A stretch of 64,000 bases of DNA from Polyangium sp. y55x31 (lineage in GTDB: Bacteria; Myxococcota_A; Polyangia; Polyangiales; Polyangiaceae). The notes beneath the pieces are model-generated. The model was given only the letters and a program-made list of their open reading frames with translations. It searched no databases and had not been told where the DNA came from. The stretch lies in NCBI RefSeq assembly GCF_029946505.1, contig NZ_JARZHG010000021.1, positions 1 to 64,000 of the forward strand. Direction: 5' to 3'. A program made the position numbers and the translations under genes. This document shows, one piece after another, positions 57,203 to 64,000 of the stretch. Numbering within the stretch: position 1 is the first letter of the stretch; every line of letters begins with the position of its first letter.

Positions 57203-57849
57203 AATGGTTCGACGACATCAAAACCGCAGAGTCCGAGGGCTTCGACGAGCTCGACGGCCACGCCGACGTGCCCGGCCAGGCCCTCGCCGAATCGAGGCAC
57301 TGGGCCCGCACCCTGTTTGCCCAGGGAAAAGGCCCCTACGACGCCGCTCGCCCCGTCCGGCGAAAGGTCCACCGCGCCACCAAAGCCGCGCCGGATCTCC
57401 TGCGCCACGAATACGACGTGGACGACCTCCACCTCTCGATCGTCGAGGGTCGCTCGTTCGCGCTCGTCATCGTCTCGCGGGACAGCCTCGACGTGCTCGC
57501 GCTCCCCGAGGACGAGCGCGCCGCGGCCATCACACGCGTCGCCGCCACGCTCTTCCACCCCGTCTGCGTCTCCGGCGGCGTCTGTTTCCGCTTCCCCGAG
57601 CGCATCGACGAGGGCACGTTTTTCTCGACGAACCCGGATCTCGAACCACGGCTCCTCGGCGCCTGGCAGGATCGCCTCGACGCCGGCATTCGCGGCGGCG
57701 AGCTCGTTTTCCTCGCCTACAAGCGTTTGCCCTGGATGGCCGGCTTCGCCAATCCTTTCGCCTGGCTCCGCGAGGGCGAGCGTATCGATCAAAAGCCGCG
57801 TTTTCGTTTCCCGTTCCGGAGATCAGGCGCCAAGCGCAAGCGCCGCTGA
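57199..57849 (+). CDS. Partner of the transglutaminase-like protein, possible immunity
   Basis: The 216-residue product starts at ATG 57199 inside the previous stop. It is cytosolic, acidic in the middle and very basic at the end (FRRSGAKRKRR). It has no domain I know; segments include LHLSIVEGRSFALVIVSRD and GGVCFRFPERIDEGTFF. Tight coupling to a candidate effector fits an immunity or chaperone role. Its 3' end overlaps the convergent gene by 27 bases. Confidence 0.55.
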   Translation: MKWFDDIKTAESEGFDELDGHADVPGQALAESRHWARTLFAQGKGPYDAARPVRRKVHRATKAAPDLLRHEYDVDDLHLSIVEGRSFALVIVSRDSLDVLALPEDERAAAITRVAATLFHPVCVSGGVCFRFPERIDEGTFFSTNPDLEPRLLGAWQDRLDAGIRGGELVFLAYKRLPWMAGFANPFAWLREGERIDQKPRFRFPFRRSGAKRKRR

Positions 57850-58569
57850 GCGCCGAGCACGTCCATCGCCGAGCGGCGGGGGCGCCCGCAGGATCTCCTC
57901 CAGGATCACGTCGGCCTCGGGCGCCACGCCGTCGAGCGCCTGCCCGAGCCGCGCGTGATCGGCCGCGTCGAGCGGCGCGAGCCCGAGCCGTGCCCGCACC
58001 CCGGAGATACGAATCGCGATCCCCTCGCCGTATTGATATCCCTCGATCCACGGCCCCCGCTCGATCTCCGCGCGGAGCCGCTTCATTCGCCCGTCGAACG
58101 TGGCGCGCTCCTCCGCGGTCCGCTCGTGCGCGCTGAAATGGTGCATCGTCGCGGCCGCCTCGAAATCTGCCTCGATCGCCGAGAATCCCTCGACGAGGGC
58201 TGCGCGTGTCGTTTCGAAGCCCACGCGCCGGAGGAGCGCGCCGTCCAGGCACATCTCCCAGGTGACGTGCGCGAGGAGCCCCATTCGTTTTGCTTCGAGG
58301 CTCGCCTCGCGAATGCGCGCCGCGACGAGCTTTTCTCCTTCGAGGAAGACCCGGTCGCCGTGAAACCAATGGTCGACGGCCACGTGGTGCCGGATCCCGG
58401 CGAGCACCTCCGCGAGCCCATTTCCAGGCGACCCAGAGACCTCGACGGGATGGCGCGGCCGCACACGCCGGTCCGCCATTCGCCAGAGATCAGGCAGCAT
58501 CGCGCCCGCGCCGGCCGCGCGCGAGCCCGTGTGCGCCTCCGCGAGGTGCCTGTGCAGGAGAAAGTTCAC
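57823..58569 (-). CDS. AcpH-like (acyl-carrier-protein phosphodiesterase-type) protein
   Basis: The 248-residue product starts MNFLLHRHLAE, then GAMLPDLWRMADRR and LAGIRHHVAVDHWFHGDRVF, which follow the order of the AcpH family (MNFLAHLHLA, GNLLADF, GIxxHRxID). Conserved His and Asp residues can hold a metal for phosphodiester cleavage. The rest is helical with HVTWEMCLDGALL. AcpH removes 4'-phosphopantetheine from acyl carrier protein, but here the substrate is uncertain because myxobacterial members are longer and diverged. Confidence 0.6.
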   Translation of the reverse strand: MNFLLHRHLAEAHTGSRAAGAGAMLPDLWRMADRRVRPRHPVEVSGSPGNGLAEVLAGIRHHVAVDHWFHGDRVFLEGEKLVAARIREASLEAKRMGLLAHVTWEMCLDGALLRRVGFETTRAALVEGFSAIEADFEAAATMHHFSAHERTAEERATFDGRMKRLRAEIERGPWIEGYQYGEGIAIRISGVRARLGLAPLDAADHARLGQALDGVAPEADVILEEILRAPPPLGDGRARRSAALALGA

Positions 58570-58687
58570 GGTTGAAGTTTAGCATGCCTTCGTTCTTGCT
58601 CGGGCTTTCCATCACGTCGCATGCGTGCTAGCCCTCGTCGCCCGGGGGACCGGCCCTCCGGACTCGGCCCCGGGCAGGAGACGAATC

Positions 58688-59542
58688 ATGAAACGTTTTG
58701 TGACTTCCTTGATCGTGCTGGCCCTCGCCGGCGCGGGTTCCCTCATCGGTTGCGGCGACGACACGAACAATACGACCGGCGGCGGAAACGGCGGCGGCGG
58801 AAACGGCGGCGGCGGCGGAAACGGCGGCGGCGACGCCTCCATCCCCATCGACGACGTCGGCACCGCGACCGCCGATCTGTACTGCGGGCTGGTCTACTCC
58901 TGTTGCACGACGGCCGAACAGGACAAAGCGTTCGAGGGCCTCAACCCCAAGCCTCAGAACGAGGCCGAGTGCAAGCAGGTCTTCAAGGGCATTTACGACA
59001 TGCTCGTGCTCCCGCGCCTGAAGAAGGCCGTCGGGGCGGGCCGGATGGACTACGACGGAGATCTCGCGGCGAGCTGTCTCGCCAAGCTCGACGGATCCTG
59101 CACCGCGATCAACGGCGATCCTTTCGAGGCGGACCCCGAATGCCAGAGCGTCTTCCTGGGCAAGGTGGCCGACGGCAGTGATTGCAGCGGCGACGACGAG
59201 TGCGCGGGCGCCGACTCCGTTTGCGTGGGTGATACCGATACGGAGCTCGGCAAGTGCCAGGCGCGCGGCGCGGCCGGAGCGGCCTGCGATTTCGACGACG
59301 ACTGCGCCACCGGCTACTGCAATTTCTCGTCGAGCATGTGCGAGGAGCTGAAGGCCATCGGCGAGGCGTGCAGCGGCTTCGGCGGGTGCAAGGACTCGTA
59401 TTGCGACAGCATGACGAACGTTTGCACGGCCAAGAAGGCCGACGGCGAGGCCTGCACGGGCCCCGACGAGTGCGAGAGCAACGACTGCGACCTCGCGACG
59501 AGCGCCTGCATCACGGCCGCCCCGATCTGCGACGGGATGTGA
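58688..59542 (+). CDS. Cys-rich lipoprotein with Dickkopf-like repeats
   Basis: The 284-residue lipoprotein starts at ATG 58688 with AGGAGA seven bases upstream. A lipobox LIGCG is followed by a GGGNGG linker and a helical domain with four Cys (YCGLVYSCC, ECKQVF, SCLAKLDGSC). Four Cys-knot-like repeats then follow of the pattern DGSDCSGDDECAGADSVC, GAACDFDDDCATGYC, GEACSGFGGCKDSYC, GEACTGPDECESNDC. This is the myxobacterial Cys-rich surface lipoprotein style. Function is unknown. It is upstream of gnd but separated by a 100-base gap with its own promoter. Confidence 0.78.
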   Translation: MKRFVTSLIVLALAGAGSLIGCGDDTNNTTGGGNGGGGNGGGGGNGGGDASIPIDDVGTATADLYCGLVYSCCTTAEQDKAFEGLNPKPQNEAECKQVFKGIYDMLVLPRLKKAVGAGRMDYDGDLAASCLAKLDGSCTAINGDPFEADPECQSVFLGKVADGSDCSGDDECAGADSVCVGDTDTELGKCQARGAAGAACDFDDDCATGYCNFSSSMCEELKAIGEACSGFGGCKDSYCDSMTNVCTAKKADGEACTGPDECESNDCDLATSACITAAPICDGM

Positions 59543-59575
59543 CGAGCGCGCGCCGCGAGGCGCCGTCCTCCGCCG

Positions 59576-59604
59576 GAGACACCTCCCGGGCGACCTGCTA
59601 GAGT
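59576..59604 (+). promoter_or_regulatory. Candidate gnd promoter
   Basis: GAGACA (59576-59581), a 17-base spacer and TAGAGT (59599-59604) fit a sigma-70 promoter with start near 59611. The left arm of an 11-bp inverted repeat fills most of the spacer. Confidence 0.4.
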
Positions 59605-59620
59605 AGCGCCGCCCGGGAGG
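59582..59620. promoter_or_regulatory. Perfect 11-bp inverted repeat before gnd
   Basis: CCTCCCGGGCG (59582-59592) and CGCCCGGGAGG (59610-59620) are exact reverse complements separated by 17 bases. It could be an operator spanning the promoter, or a terminator-like stem for the upstream gene without T-tract. Confidence 0.5.
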
Positions 59621-59642
59621 GAACCCGGAGTCGGAGGAGGAC

Positions 59643-61076
59643 ATGGAAGCGGCGCAAGCGAAGATCGGCCTCGTCGGCCTCGGGGTGATGGGAGAAAACC
59701 TCGCCCTCAACATCGAGCGGCATGGTTTTCCCATCGCCGTCTACAACCGCGAACCCCACAAGGTGGACCACCTGCTCGCGACGCGCGCGAAGGGCCTCCG
59801 TTTCTTCGGCGCGCACAACCCCGCCGAGCTCGCGCGTCTCCTGGAACGTCCGCGCAAGATCATCCTGCTCGTGAAAGCGGGCCAGCCCGTCGATTGGACC
59901 GTCGACCAGATCCGTCCGTACCTCGAGCCCGGCGACATCATCATCGACGGCGGCAATTCCTGGTACGAGGACACCGAGCGCCGCCAGCGCGAGCTCGGCG
60001 CGTCGGGCATTCGTTTCCTCGGCTCGGGCGTCTCCGGCGGCGAAGAGGGCGCGCTCTGGGGCCCCTCGCTCATGCCCGGCGGCGAGCGCGCGGCGTACGA
60101 AGAGATTCGCCCGATCTGGGAGGCCATTGCGGCGAAGGTCGACGACGGCCCGTGCGTCACGTACATCGGCCCCGGCGGCTCGGGCCATTTCGTGAAGATG
60201 GTCCACAACGGCATCGAGTACGGCGACATGCAGCTCATCGCCGAGGCGTACGACATCCTCCATCGTGGCCTCGGCTTCTCCGCCGATCGCCTCGCCGAGG
60301 TCTTCGCGCGCTGGAACGAGGGCGTCCTCTCCTCGTTCTTGATCGAAATCACGGCCAAGATCTTCCGCGCAAAGGACACCGAGACCGGCACGCCGCTCGT
60401 CGACCTCATCCTGGACAAGGCGGGGCAGAAGGGCACGGGCCTCTGGACGTCCAAGGTCGCGCTCGACCTCGGCGTCGCCATTCCCACGATCGACGCCGCC
60501 ATCATGGCGCGCCTCCTCTCGGGCAAGAAAAATGAGCGAATCGAGGCCGCGAAGGTCCTCGAAGGGCCCCGCGCCGGCGTATTCCAGGGCGACGAGGAGG
60601 AGATCGTCTCGGCCGTGCACGACGCGCTTTATGCCGCGAAGATCTGCTCCTACGCGCAGGGCATGGCGCTGCTCCGCACCGCCTCGGATACCTTCCACTG
60701 GGACCTGCCGCTCGGCGAGATCGCGCGTATCTGGAAGGGCGGTTGCATCATTCGCGCCCAGTTCTTGGGCGGCATTCGCGAGGCCTACGCGAAGCGCCCC
60801 GACCTGCCGAACCTGCTCCTCGACGATCGGTTCCGCGAGGCGATGGCGAAATCACAGTCCGGTTTCCGCAAGGCCATCGCGTTCGCGCAGGGCGCCGGCA
60901 TTCCTTGCCTCGCGTTCTCGTCGAGCCTCGCCTATTACGACACCTATCGCTCGGAGCGCCTCCCGCAGAACCTGACCCAGGCCCAGCGCGATTACTTCGG
61001 CGCCCATACCTACGAGCGCGTCGACAAACCCGAGCTCGGCGCCGTGCACACCGACTGGCCCTCGCTCGTCGGCTGA
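59643..61076 (+). CDS. gnd: 6-phosphogluconate dehydrogenase, decarboxylating
   Basis: The 477-residue enzyme of the pentose phosphate pathway oxidises 6-phosphogluconate to ribulose-5-phosphate and CO2 with NADP+. GGAGGAGG precedes the ATG. The dinucleotide motif is GLVGLGVMGENLALN; GGNSWYEDTERR, SGVSGGEEGALWGPSLMPGG and the catalytic KMVHNGIEYGDMQL follow, with DKAGQKGTGLW and the C-terminal YYDTYRSERLPQNLTQAQRDYFGAHTYER tail of the long dimeric type. Length is as expected. Confidence 0.97.
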   Translation: MEAAQAKIGLVGLGVMGENLALNIERHGFPIAVYNREPHKVDHLLATRAKGLRFFGAHNPAELARLLERPRKIILLVKAGQPVDWTVDQIRPYLEPGDIIIDGGNSWYEDTERRQRELGASGIRFLGSGVSGGEEGALWGPSLMPGGERAAYEEIRPIWEAIAAKVDDGPCVTYIGPGGSGHFVKMVHNGIEYGDMQLIAEAYDILHRGLGFSADRLAEVFARWNEGVLSSFLIEITAKIFRAKDTETGTPLVDLILDKAGQKGTGLWTSKVALDLGVAIPTIDAAIMARLLSGKKNERIEAAKVLEGPRAGVFQGDEEEIVSAVHDALYAAKICSYAQGMALLRTASDTFHWDLPLGEIARIWKGGCIIRAQFLGGIREAYAKRPDLPNLLLDDRFREAMAKSQSGFRKAIAFAQGAGIPCLAFSSSLAYYDTYRSERLPQNLTQAQRDYFGAHTYERVDKPELGAVHTDWPSLVG

Positions 61077-61281
61077 TCCGCGTAGGGGTTTTCCCCGCGC
61101 CCGTCCGTTCGTCCCGCCGCTCCTTTTCGCTCCTCTCCGCTCGCCTGCCAGCCTGCTCGTCCTCTCCACCGGCCGCTCGTTCGCCCCGGAAAGCAGCAAC
61201 GCCGCCCCCCCGATTCCCATCGAATGCTGCTGGATGCGCCCGCGGCGCGCTCGCCGTGCGGACGTCCGAGAAGGCACGAGG

Positions 61282-61929
61282 ATGGCGGCTCTCTTTCGTC
61301 CCTGGACCAATACGGCCTTTCGGATCGGGCTGATCGGCCTCGTCGGTGGTGCCATCACGCTCGTGGCCGCCCCCATGATCTGGGTGCGCACGCCGAACTG
61401 GCGAAAGCAGTTCGACGCGATCGACCAGCCCGTCGAGTTCGATCACCGGCATCACGTACAGGATGACGGTATCGATTGCCTCTATTGCCACAAGGAGGCG
61501 ACGGTATCCGCCACGGCCGGCATTCCCTCGACCGACCTCTGCATGGGTTGCCACAACCAGATCTGGAACAAGAGCCCCATGCTCGAGCCCGTCCGGCGGA
61601 GCTACTTCTCGGGTTTGCCCATCCCGTGGAATCGTGTCCACGACGTCCCCGATTTCGTCTACTTCAATCACGCGATCCACGTGAACAAGGGAATCGGGTG
61701 CGTCAGTTGCCACGGGCGCGTCGACGAGATGGGCCGCGTCTATCAGGTCGCCGACCTGAGCATGAACTGGTGCCTCAATTGCCACAGGCAGCCCGAGAGC
61801 CACGTCCGCCCGCTCGATCGGATCACCGACATGACCTGGAAGGCCGCGGATCAAAGCACCCTCGGGCCATACCTGGTCCGCGAATACGGCGTTCGAAGTA
61901 TCACCAACTGCAGCGCCTGCCATCGATAG
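61282..61929 (+). CDS. actA: Alternative complex III pentahaem cytochrome ActA
   Basis: The 215-residue protein starts at ATG 61282, then one N-terminal membrane helix (IGLIGLVGGAITLVAAPMIWV) and five CXXCH haem sites: CLYCH, CMGCH, CVSCH, CLNCH, CSACH. Pentahaem content, the WRKQFDAIDQPVEFDHRHH opening and the ActB gene ten bases downstream identify ActA of the quinol-oxidising complex that replaces bc1 in many myxobacteria and Bacteroidetes. The 205-base gap before it (61077-61281) shows a GGGGTTTTCCCC at 61085 and no gene. Confidence 0.93.
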   Translation: MAALFRPWTNTAFRIGLIGLVGGAITLVAAPMIWVRTPNWRKQFDAIDQPVEFDHRHHVQDDGIDCLYCHKEATVSATAGIPSTDLCMGCHNQIWNKSPMLEPVRRSYFSGLPIPWNRVHDVPDFVYFNHAIHVNKGIGCVSCHGRVDEMGRVYQVADLSMNWCLNCHRQPESHVRPLDRITDMTWKAADQSTLGPYLVREYGVRSITNCSACHR

Positions 61930-61939
61930 GAGAGCACCT

Positions 61940-64000
61940 TTGGGCAACGACGTACGCGCGCTCTGGGAGAGGATCCTCGCAGGCAAGACGGGCCGTGATT
62001 ACTGGCGCAGCCTCGCCGAGCTCGTTTCCGAGGGGAGCCCCGAGGACAGGCAAAGGGAGTTTCCCGAGGGGGCGGACGAGCGTCCGGACGAACCCTCGCG
62101 CCGCAGCTTCATGAAGCTCCTCGGCGCCAGCATGGCGCTCGCGGGCGTCACGGGTTGCGTCAAGGACCCCGTCGAGAAGATCCTGCCCTACACCCACCGT
62201 CCGCCCGAGGTCACGCCGGGTCTGTCCAGGTATTACGCGACGAGCATGACCCTCGACGGACTCGCGACGGGCCTGCTCGTCGCGAGCCGCGACGGGCGAC
62301 CCATCAAGATCGAGGGCAACCCCGACCATCCGGCCAGCCTCGGCGCGGCGGGCGTCCTCGAGCAGGCGTCCATCCTCGGCCTGTACGATCCAAACCGCGC
62401 GCGGGCCATCACGCAAAAAGGCGCGCTCGCGTCGTGGGATGCGCTCGCGACGGAGCTCGCACGTCCGCGCACCGATCGGGGCGCCGGGCTCCGCATTCTG
62501 ATCGAGCCCACGGCCTCGCCGCTCCTCGCGAGCCTGCTCGGCCGGCTCCTCGCGGCGTATCCGGCCGCGCGCGTCACCGTGCATTCGGCGTTCGAGACGG
62601 GCGCCGCCGCGCAAGGGGCCACGCTTGCCTTCGGCCGCCCGCTCGTGCCGCAGCTCGACCTCCGGAACGCCTCGGTCGTCGTCTCGCTCGACTCGGACTT
62701 CCTCGACGGGCAGGGCATGCATTTGCGGCATTCGCGCCATTTCGCCGAGCGTCGCCGCCCGGGCTGGCCGAGCCCCACGATGAACCGGCTCTACGTCGTC
62801 GAGAGCATGCCGAGCTGCACGGGCACCGTCGCCGATCACAAGCTCCGCCGGCGATCGAGCGAGATCGGCACGTTCGCCGCGGCCCTCGCGGCCGAGATCC
62901 TGCTCGGCGGCAAGCCGCCTTCGGCCGTCTCGCCCGATATCGTCGTGGCGCTCCGCCCGTTCCTCGGCCGCGAAGAGCGCGCCCTCGTCGGCGCCATTGC
63001 GAGGGACCTCGTCCGCGCGGGGAATGGCGGCCTCGTCGTCGTCGGCGACCGGCAACCGGCGCACGTGCACGCCCTCGGCGCGCTCGTGAACTCCGTCCTC
63101 GGCGCCGTCGGCTCCACCGTCTCCATGACCGACCCCATTCTCTGGAATCCGGGCACGGCCGGGCAGGATCTCGCGGCGCTCGTCGCCGAAATGCGCGTCG
63201 GCGCCGTCGACACGCTCGTCATCCTGGGGGGCAACCCCGTGTACACCGCGCCGGGCGGTCTCGATTTCGCCGGGGCGCTCGGCAGCGTCCGCCAGAGCTT
63301 TTACCTCGGCCTCTACGCGGACGAGACCGGCGCGCGGACGACGTGGTTCGTCCCGGAGACACATTACCTCGAAGCCTGGGGCGACGGCCGCGCGGGGGAC
63401 GGCACCGCGTCCGTCGTGCAGCCGCTCATCCGCCCGCTCTTCGGCGGCCGCACCGACGCCGAGATCCTCGCGACCTTGCTCGGCACCACGTATCCGAGCG
63501 CGCACGCCCTCGTGCGCGAGCAATGGCGGACGATGCTGGGCGAGACCGATTTCGAGGCGCGCTGGGAGGCGACCCTGCGGCGTGGCTTTTTGCCCGGCTC
63601 CGAGGCCCCGGTGGTCCGAGCCGATCTCGCGGCGCCCGGCATTGTGGCGGCCCTCGCGACCCTCGCCGCCGCGCCCGCCCCCGCGCCCGATCGTTACGAG
63701 CTCGGGTTCTACTACGATTCCAAGGTTCACGACGGCCGCTTCGCGAACAATCCGTGGCTCCAGGAGCTGCCCGATCCCACGACCAAGATCACCTGGGACA
63801 ATGCGGCCGTAATCAGCATCCGCACGGCGAGCGAGCTCGGGGTCATGAACGGAGACCTCATCGAGATCACGCTGCCAGGGTTCGATAATGCCGTGCCCGC
63901 GGTCACGACGAGCCCTCCGCCGGCCACGACCGTGGTCTTGCCGGCGTTCGTCATGGCGGGCCATGCCGACCGGGCGATCTCCTTGCGCCTCGGCTATGGC
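61940..64000 (+). CDS. actB: Alternative complex III Fe-S/molybdopterin-like subunit ActB, cut by window edge
   Basis: Open from TTG 61940 to the window end (687 codons, no stop). AGGAG lies about seven bases before the TTG. A Tat-like signal appears late, near residue 55 (SRRSFMKLLGASMALAGVTGC), after a cytoplasmic extension with the WERILAGKTGRDYWRSLAEL motif usual in ActB. The visible part is the molybdopterin-oxidoreductase-like half (RYYATSMTLDGLATGLLVASRDGRPIKIEGNPDHP), which in ActB lacks the cofactor; the iron-sulfur half should follow outside. Confidence 0.92.
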   Translation, partial: MGNDVRALWERILAGKTGRDYWRSLAELVSEGSPEDRQREFPEGADERPDEPSRRSFMKLLGASMALAGVTGCVKDPVEKILPYTHRPPEVTPGLSRYYATSMTLDGLATGLLVASRDGRPIKIEGNPDHPASLGAAGVLEQASILGLYDPNRARAITQKGALASWDALATELARPRTDRGAGLRILIEPTASPLLASLLGRLLAAYPAARVTVHSAFETGAAAQGATLAFGRPLVPQLDLRNASVVVSLDSDFLDGQGMHLRHSRHFAERRRPGWPSPTMNRLYVVESMPSCTGTVADHKLRRRSSEIGTFAAALAAEILLGGKPPSAVSPDIVVALRPFLGREERALVGAIARDLVRAGNGGLVVVGDRQPAHVHALGALVNSVLGAVGSTVSMTDPILWNPGTAGQDLAALVAEMRVGAVDTLVILGGNPVYTAPGGLDFAGALGSVRQSFYLGLYADETGARTTWFVPETHYLEAWGDGRAGDGTASVVQPLIRPLFGGRTDAEILATLLGTTYPSAHALVREQWRTMLGETDFEARWEATLRRGFLPGSEAPVVRADLAAPGIVAALATLAAAPAPAPDRYELGFYYDSKVHDGRFANNPWLQELPDPTTKITWDNAAVISIRTASELGVMNGDLIEITLPGFDNAVPAVTTSPPPATTVVLPAFVMAGHADRAISLRLGYG

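Noticed and set aside
61085..61096. GGGGTTTTCCCC as terminator after gnd
   Set aside because: Only a four-base stem and no T-tract.

Overview
This window is from a high-GC myxobacterium, most likely of the Polyangia/Sorangiineae type. I infer this from third-position GC-rich codons throughout, many Cys- and Gly-rich lipoproteins, a MYXO-CTERM-like C-terminus, a DUF1592/DUF1552 pair, a Ser/Thr kinase with a C-terminal membrane segment, a FrzCD-like soluble chemoreceptor and an alternative complex III locus. About 50 genes are tightly packed. I saw no tRNA, rRNA, CRISPR array or insertion sequence.

Layout. 1-7.9 kb holds surface and envelope proteins: a Cys-rich lipoprotein cut by the window edge, an S46 dipeptidyl-peptidase, two tandem paralogous small envelope proteins, and a 1211-residue surface protein with a seven-bladed FG-GAP propeller, twelve 32-residue Cys-rich repeats, a GGSGGA stalk and a sorting tail. 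7.9-15.8 kb holds an operon of two unknown proteins (one with HEWGH), a flavin monooxygenase, a SleB-like cell wall hydrolase with a partner gene, and a bacterial SSUH2-like zinc-ribbon protein. 16.0-17.9 kb is a glycosyltransferase plus polysaccharide deacetylase pair.

17.9-27.5 kb is a seven-gene chemosensory operon read leftward, in the order CheY, CheA, CheW, a TM-less 846-residue chemoreceptor, a 786-residue HEAT-repeat protein, CheR, CheB. Its genes are joined by overlaps, mostly ATGA. A REC-PAS-histidine kinase gene diverges from it. HEAT-repeat proteins coupled to chemosensory systems are known in Myxococcus (Che7/Cpc7), so the HEAT protein is a candidate output or scaffold.

29.2-37.2 kb has a solute-binding-domain protein without signal peptide, a 43-bp-period repeat array, a membrane protein carrying a degenerate sigma-54-activator AAA+ domain, a short-chain dehydrogenase, and an operon of Ser/Thr kinase, TPR-type protein and lipoprotein. 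37.4-41.5 kb has a PAS-STAS regulator followed by an accessory island: a PD-(D/E)XK-like protein, a SIR2-domain protein of lower GC, and a second 43-bp-period array. The SIR2 protein with its novel C-terminal domain is the best candidate for an undescribed defence gene.

41.5-46 kb is a DUF1592/DUF1552 pair with a divergent barrel-like protein and a CX4CH lipoprotein. 46.6-53.2 kb has an L,D-transpeptidase with a low-complexity insert inside its catalytic domain, a DsbA-like thiol oxidoreductase, a glucan phosphorylase and an MFS exporter. 53.2-58.6 kb has a PI-PLC-like lipoprotein, a tandem pair of XRE regulators with palindromic sites, a SpoIIAA-like protein, and a transglutaminase-like protein with a coupled partner. 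58.7-64 kb has a Cys-rich lipoprotein, 6-phosphogluconate dehydrogenase and the start of alternative complex III (ActA, ActB).
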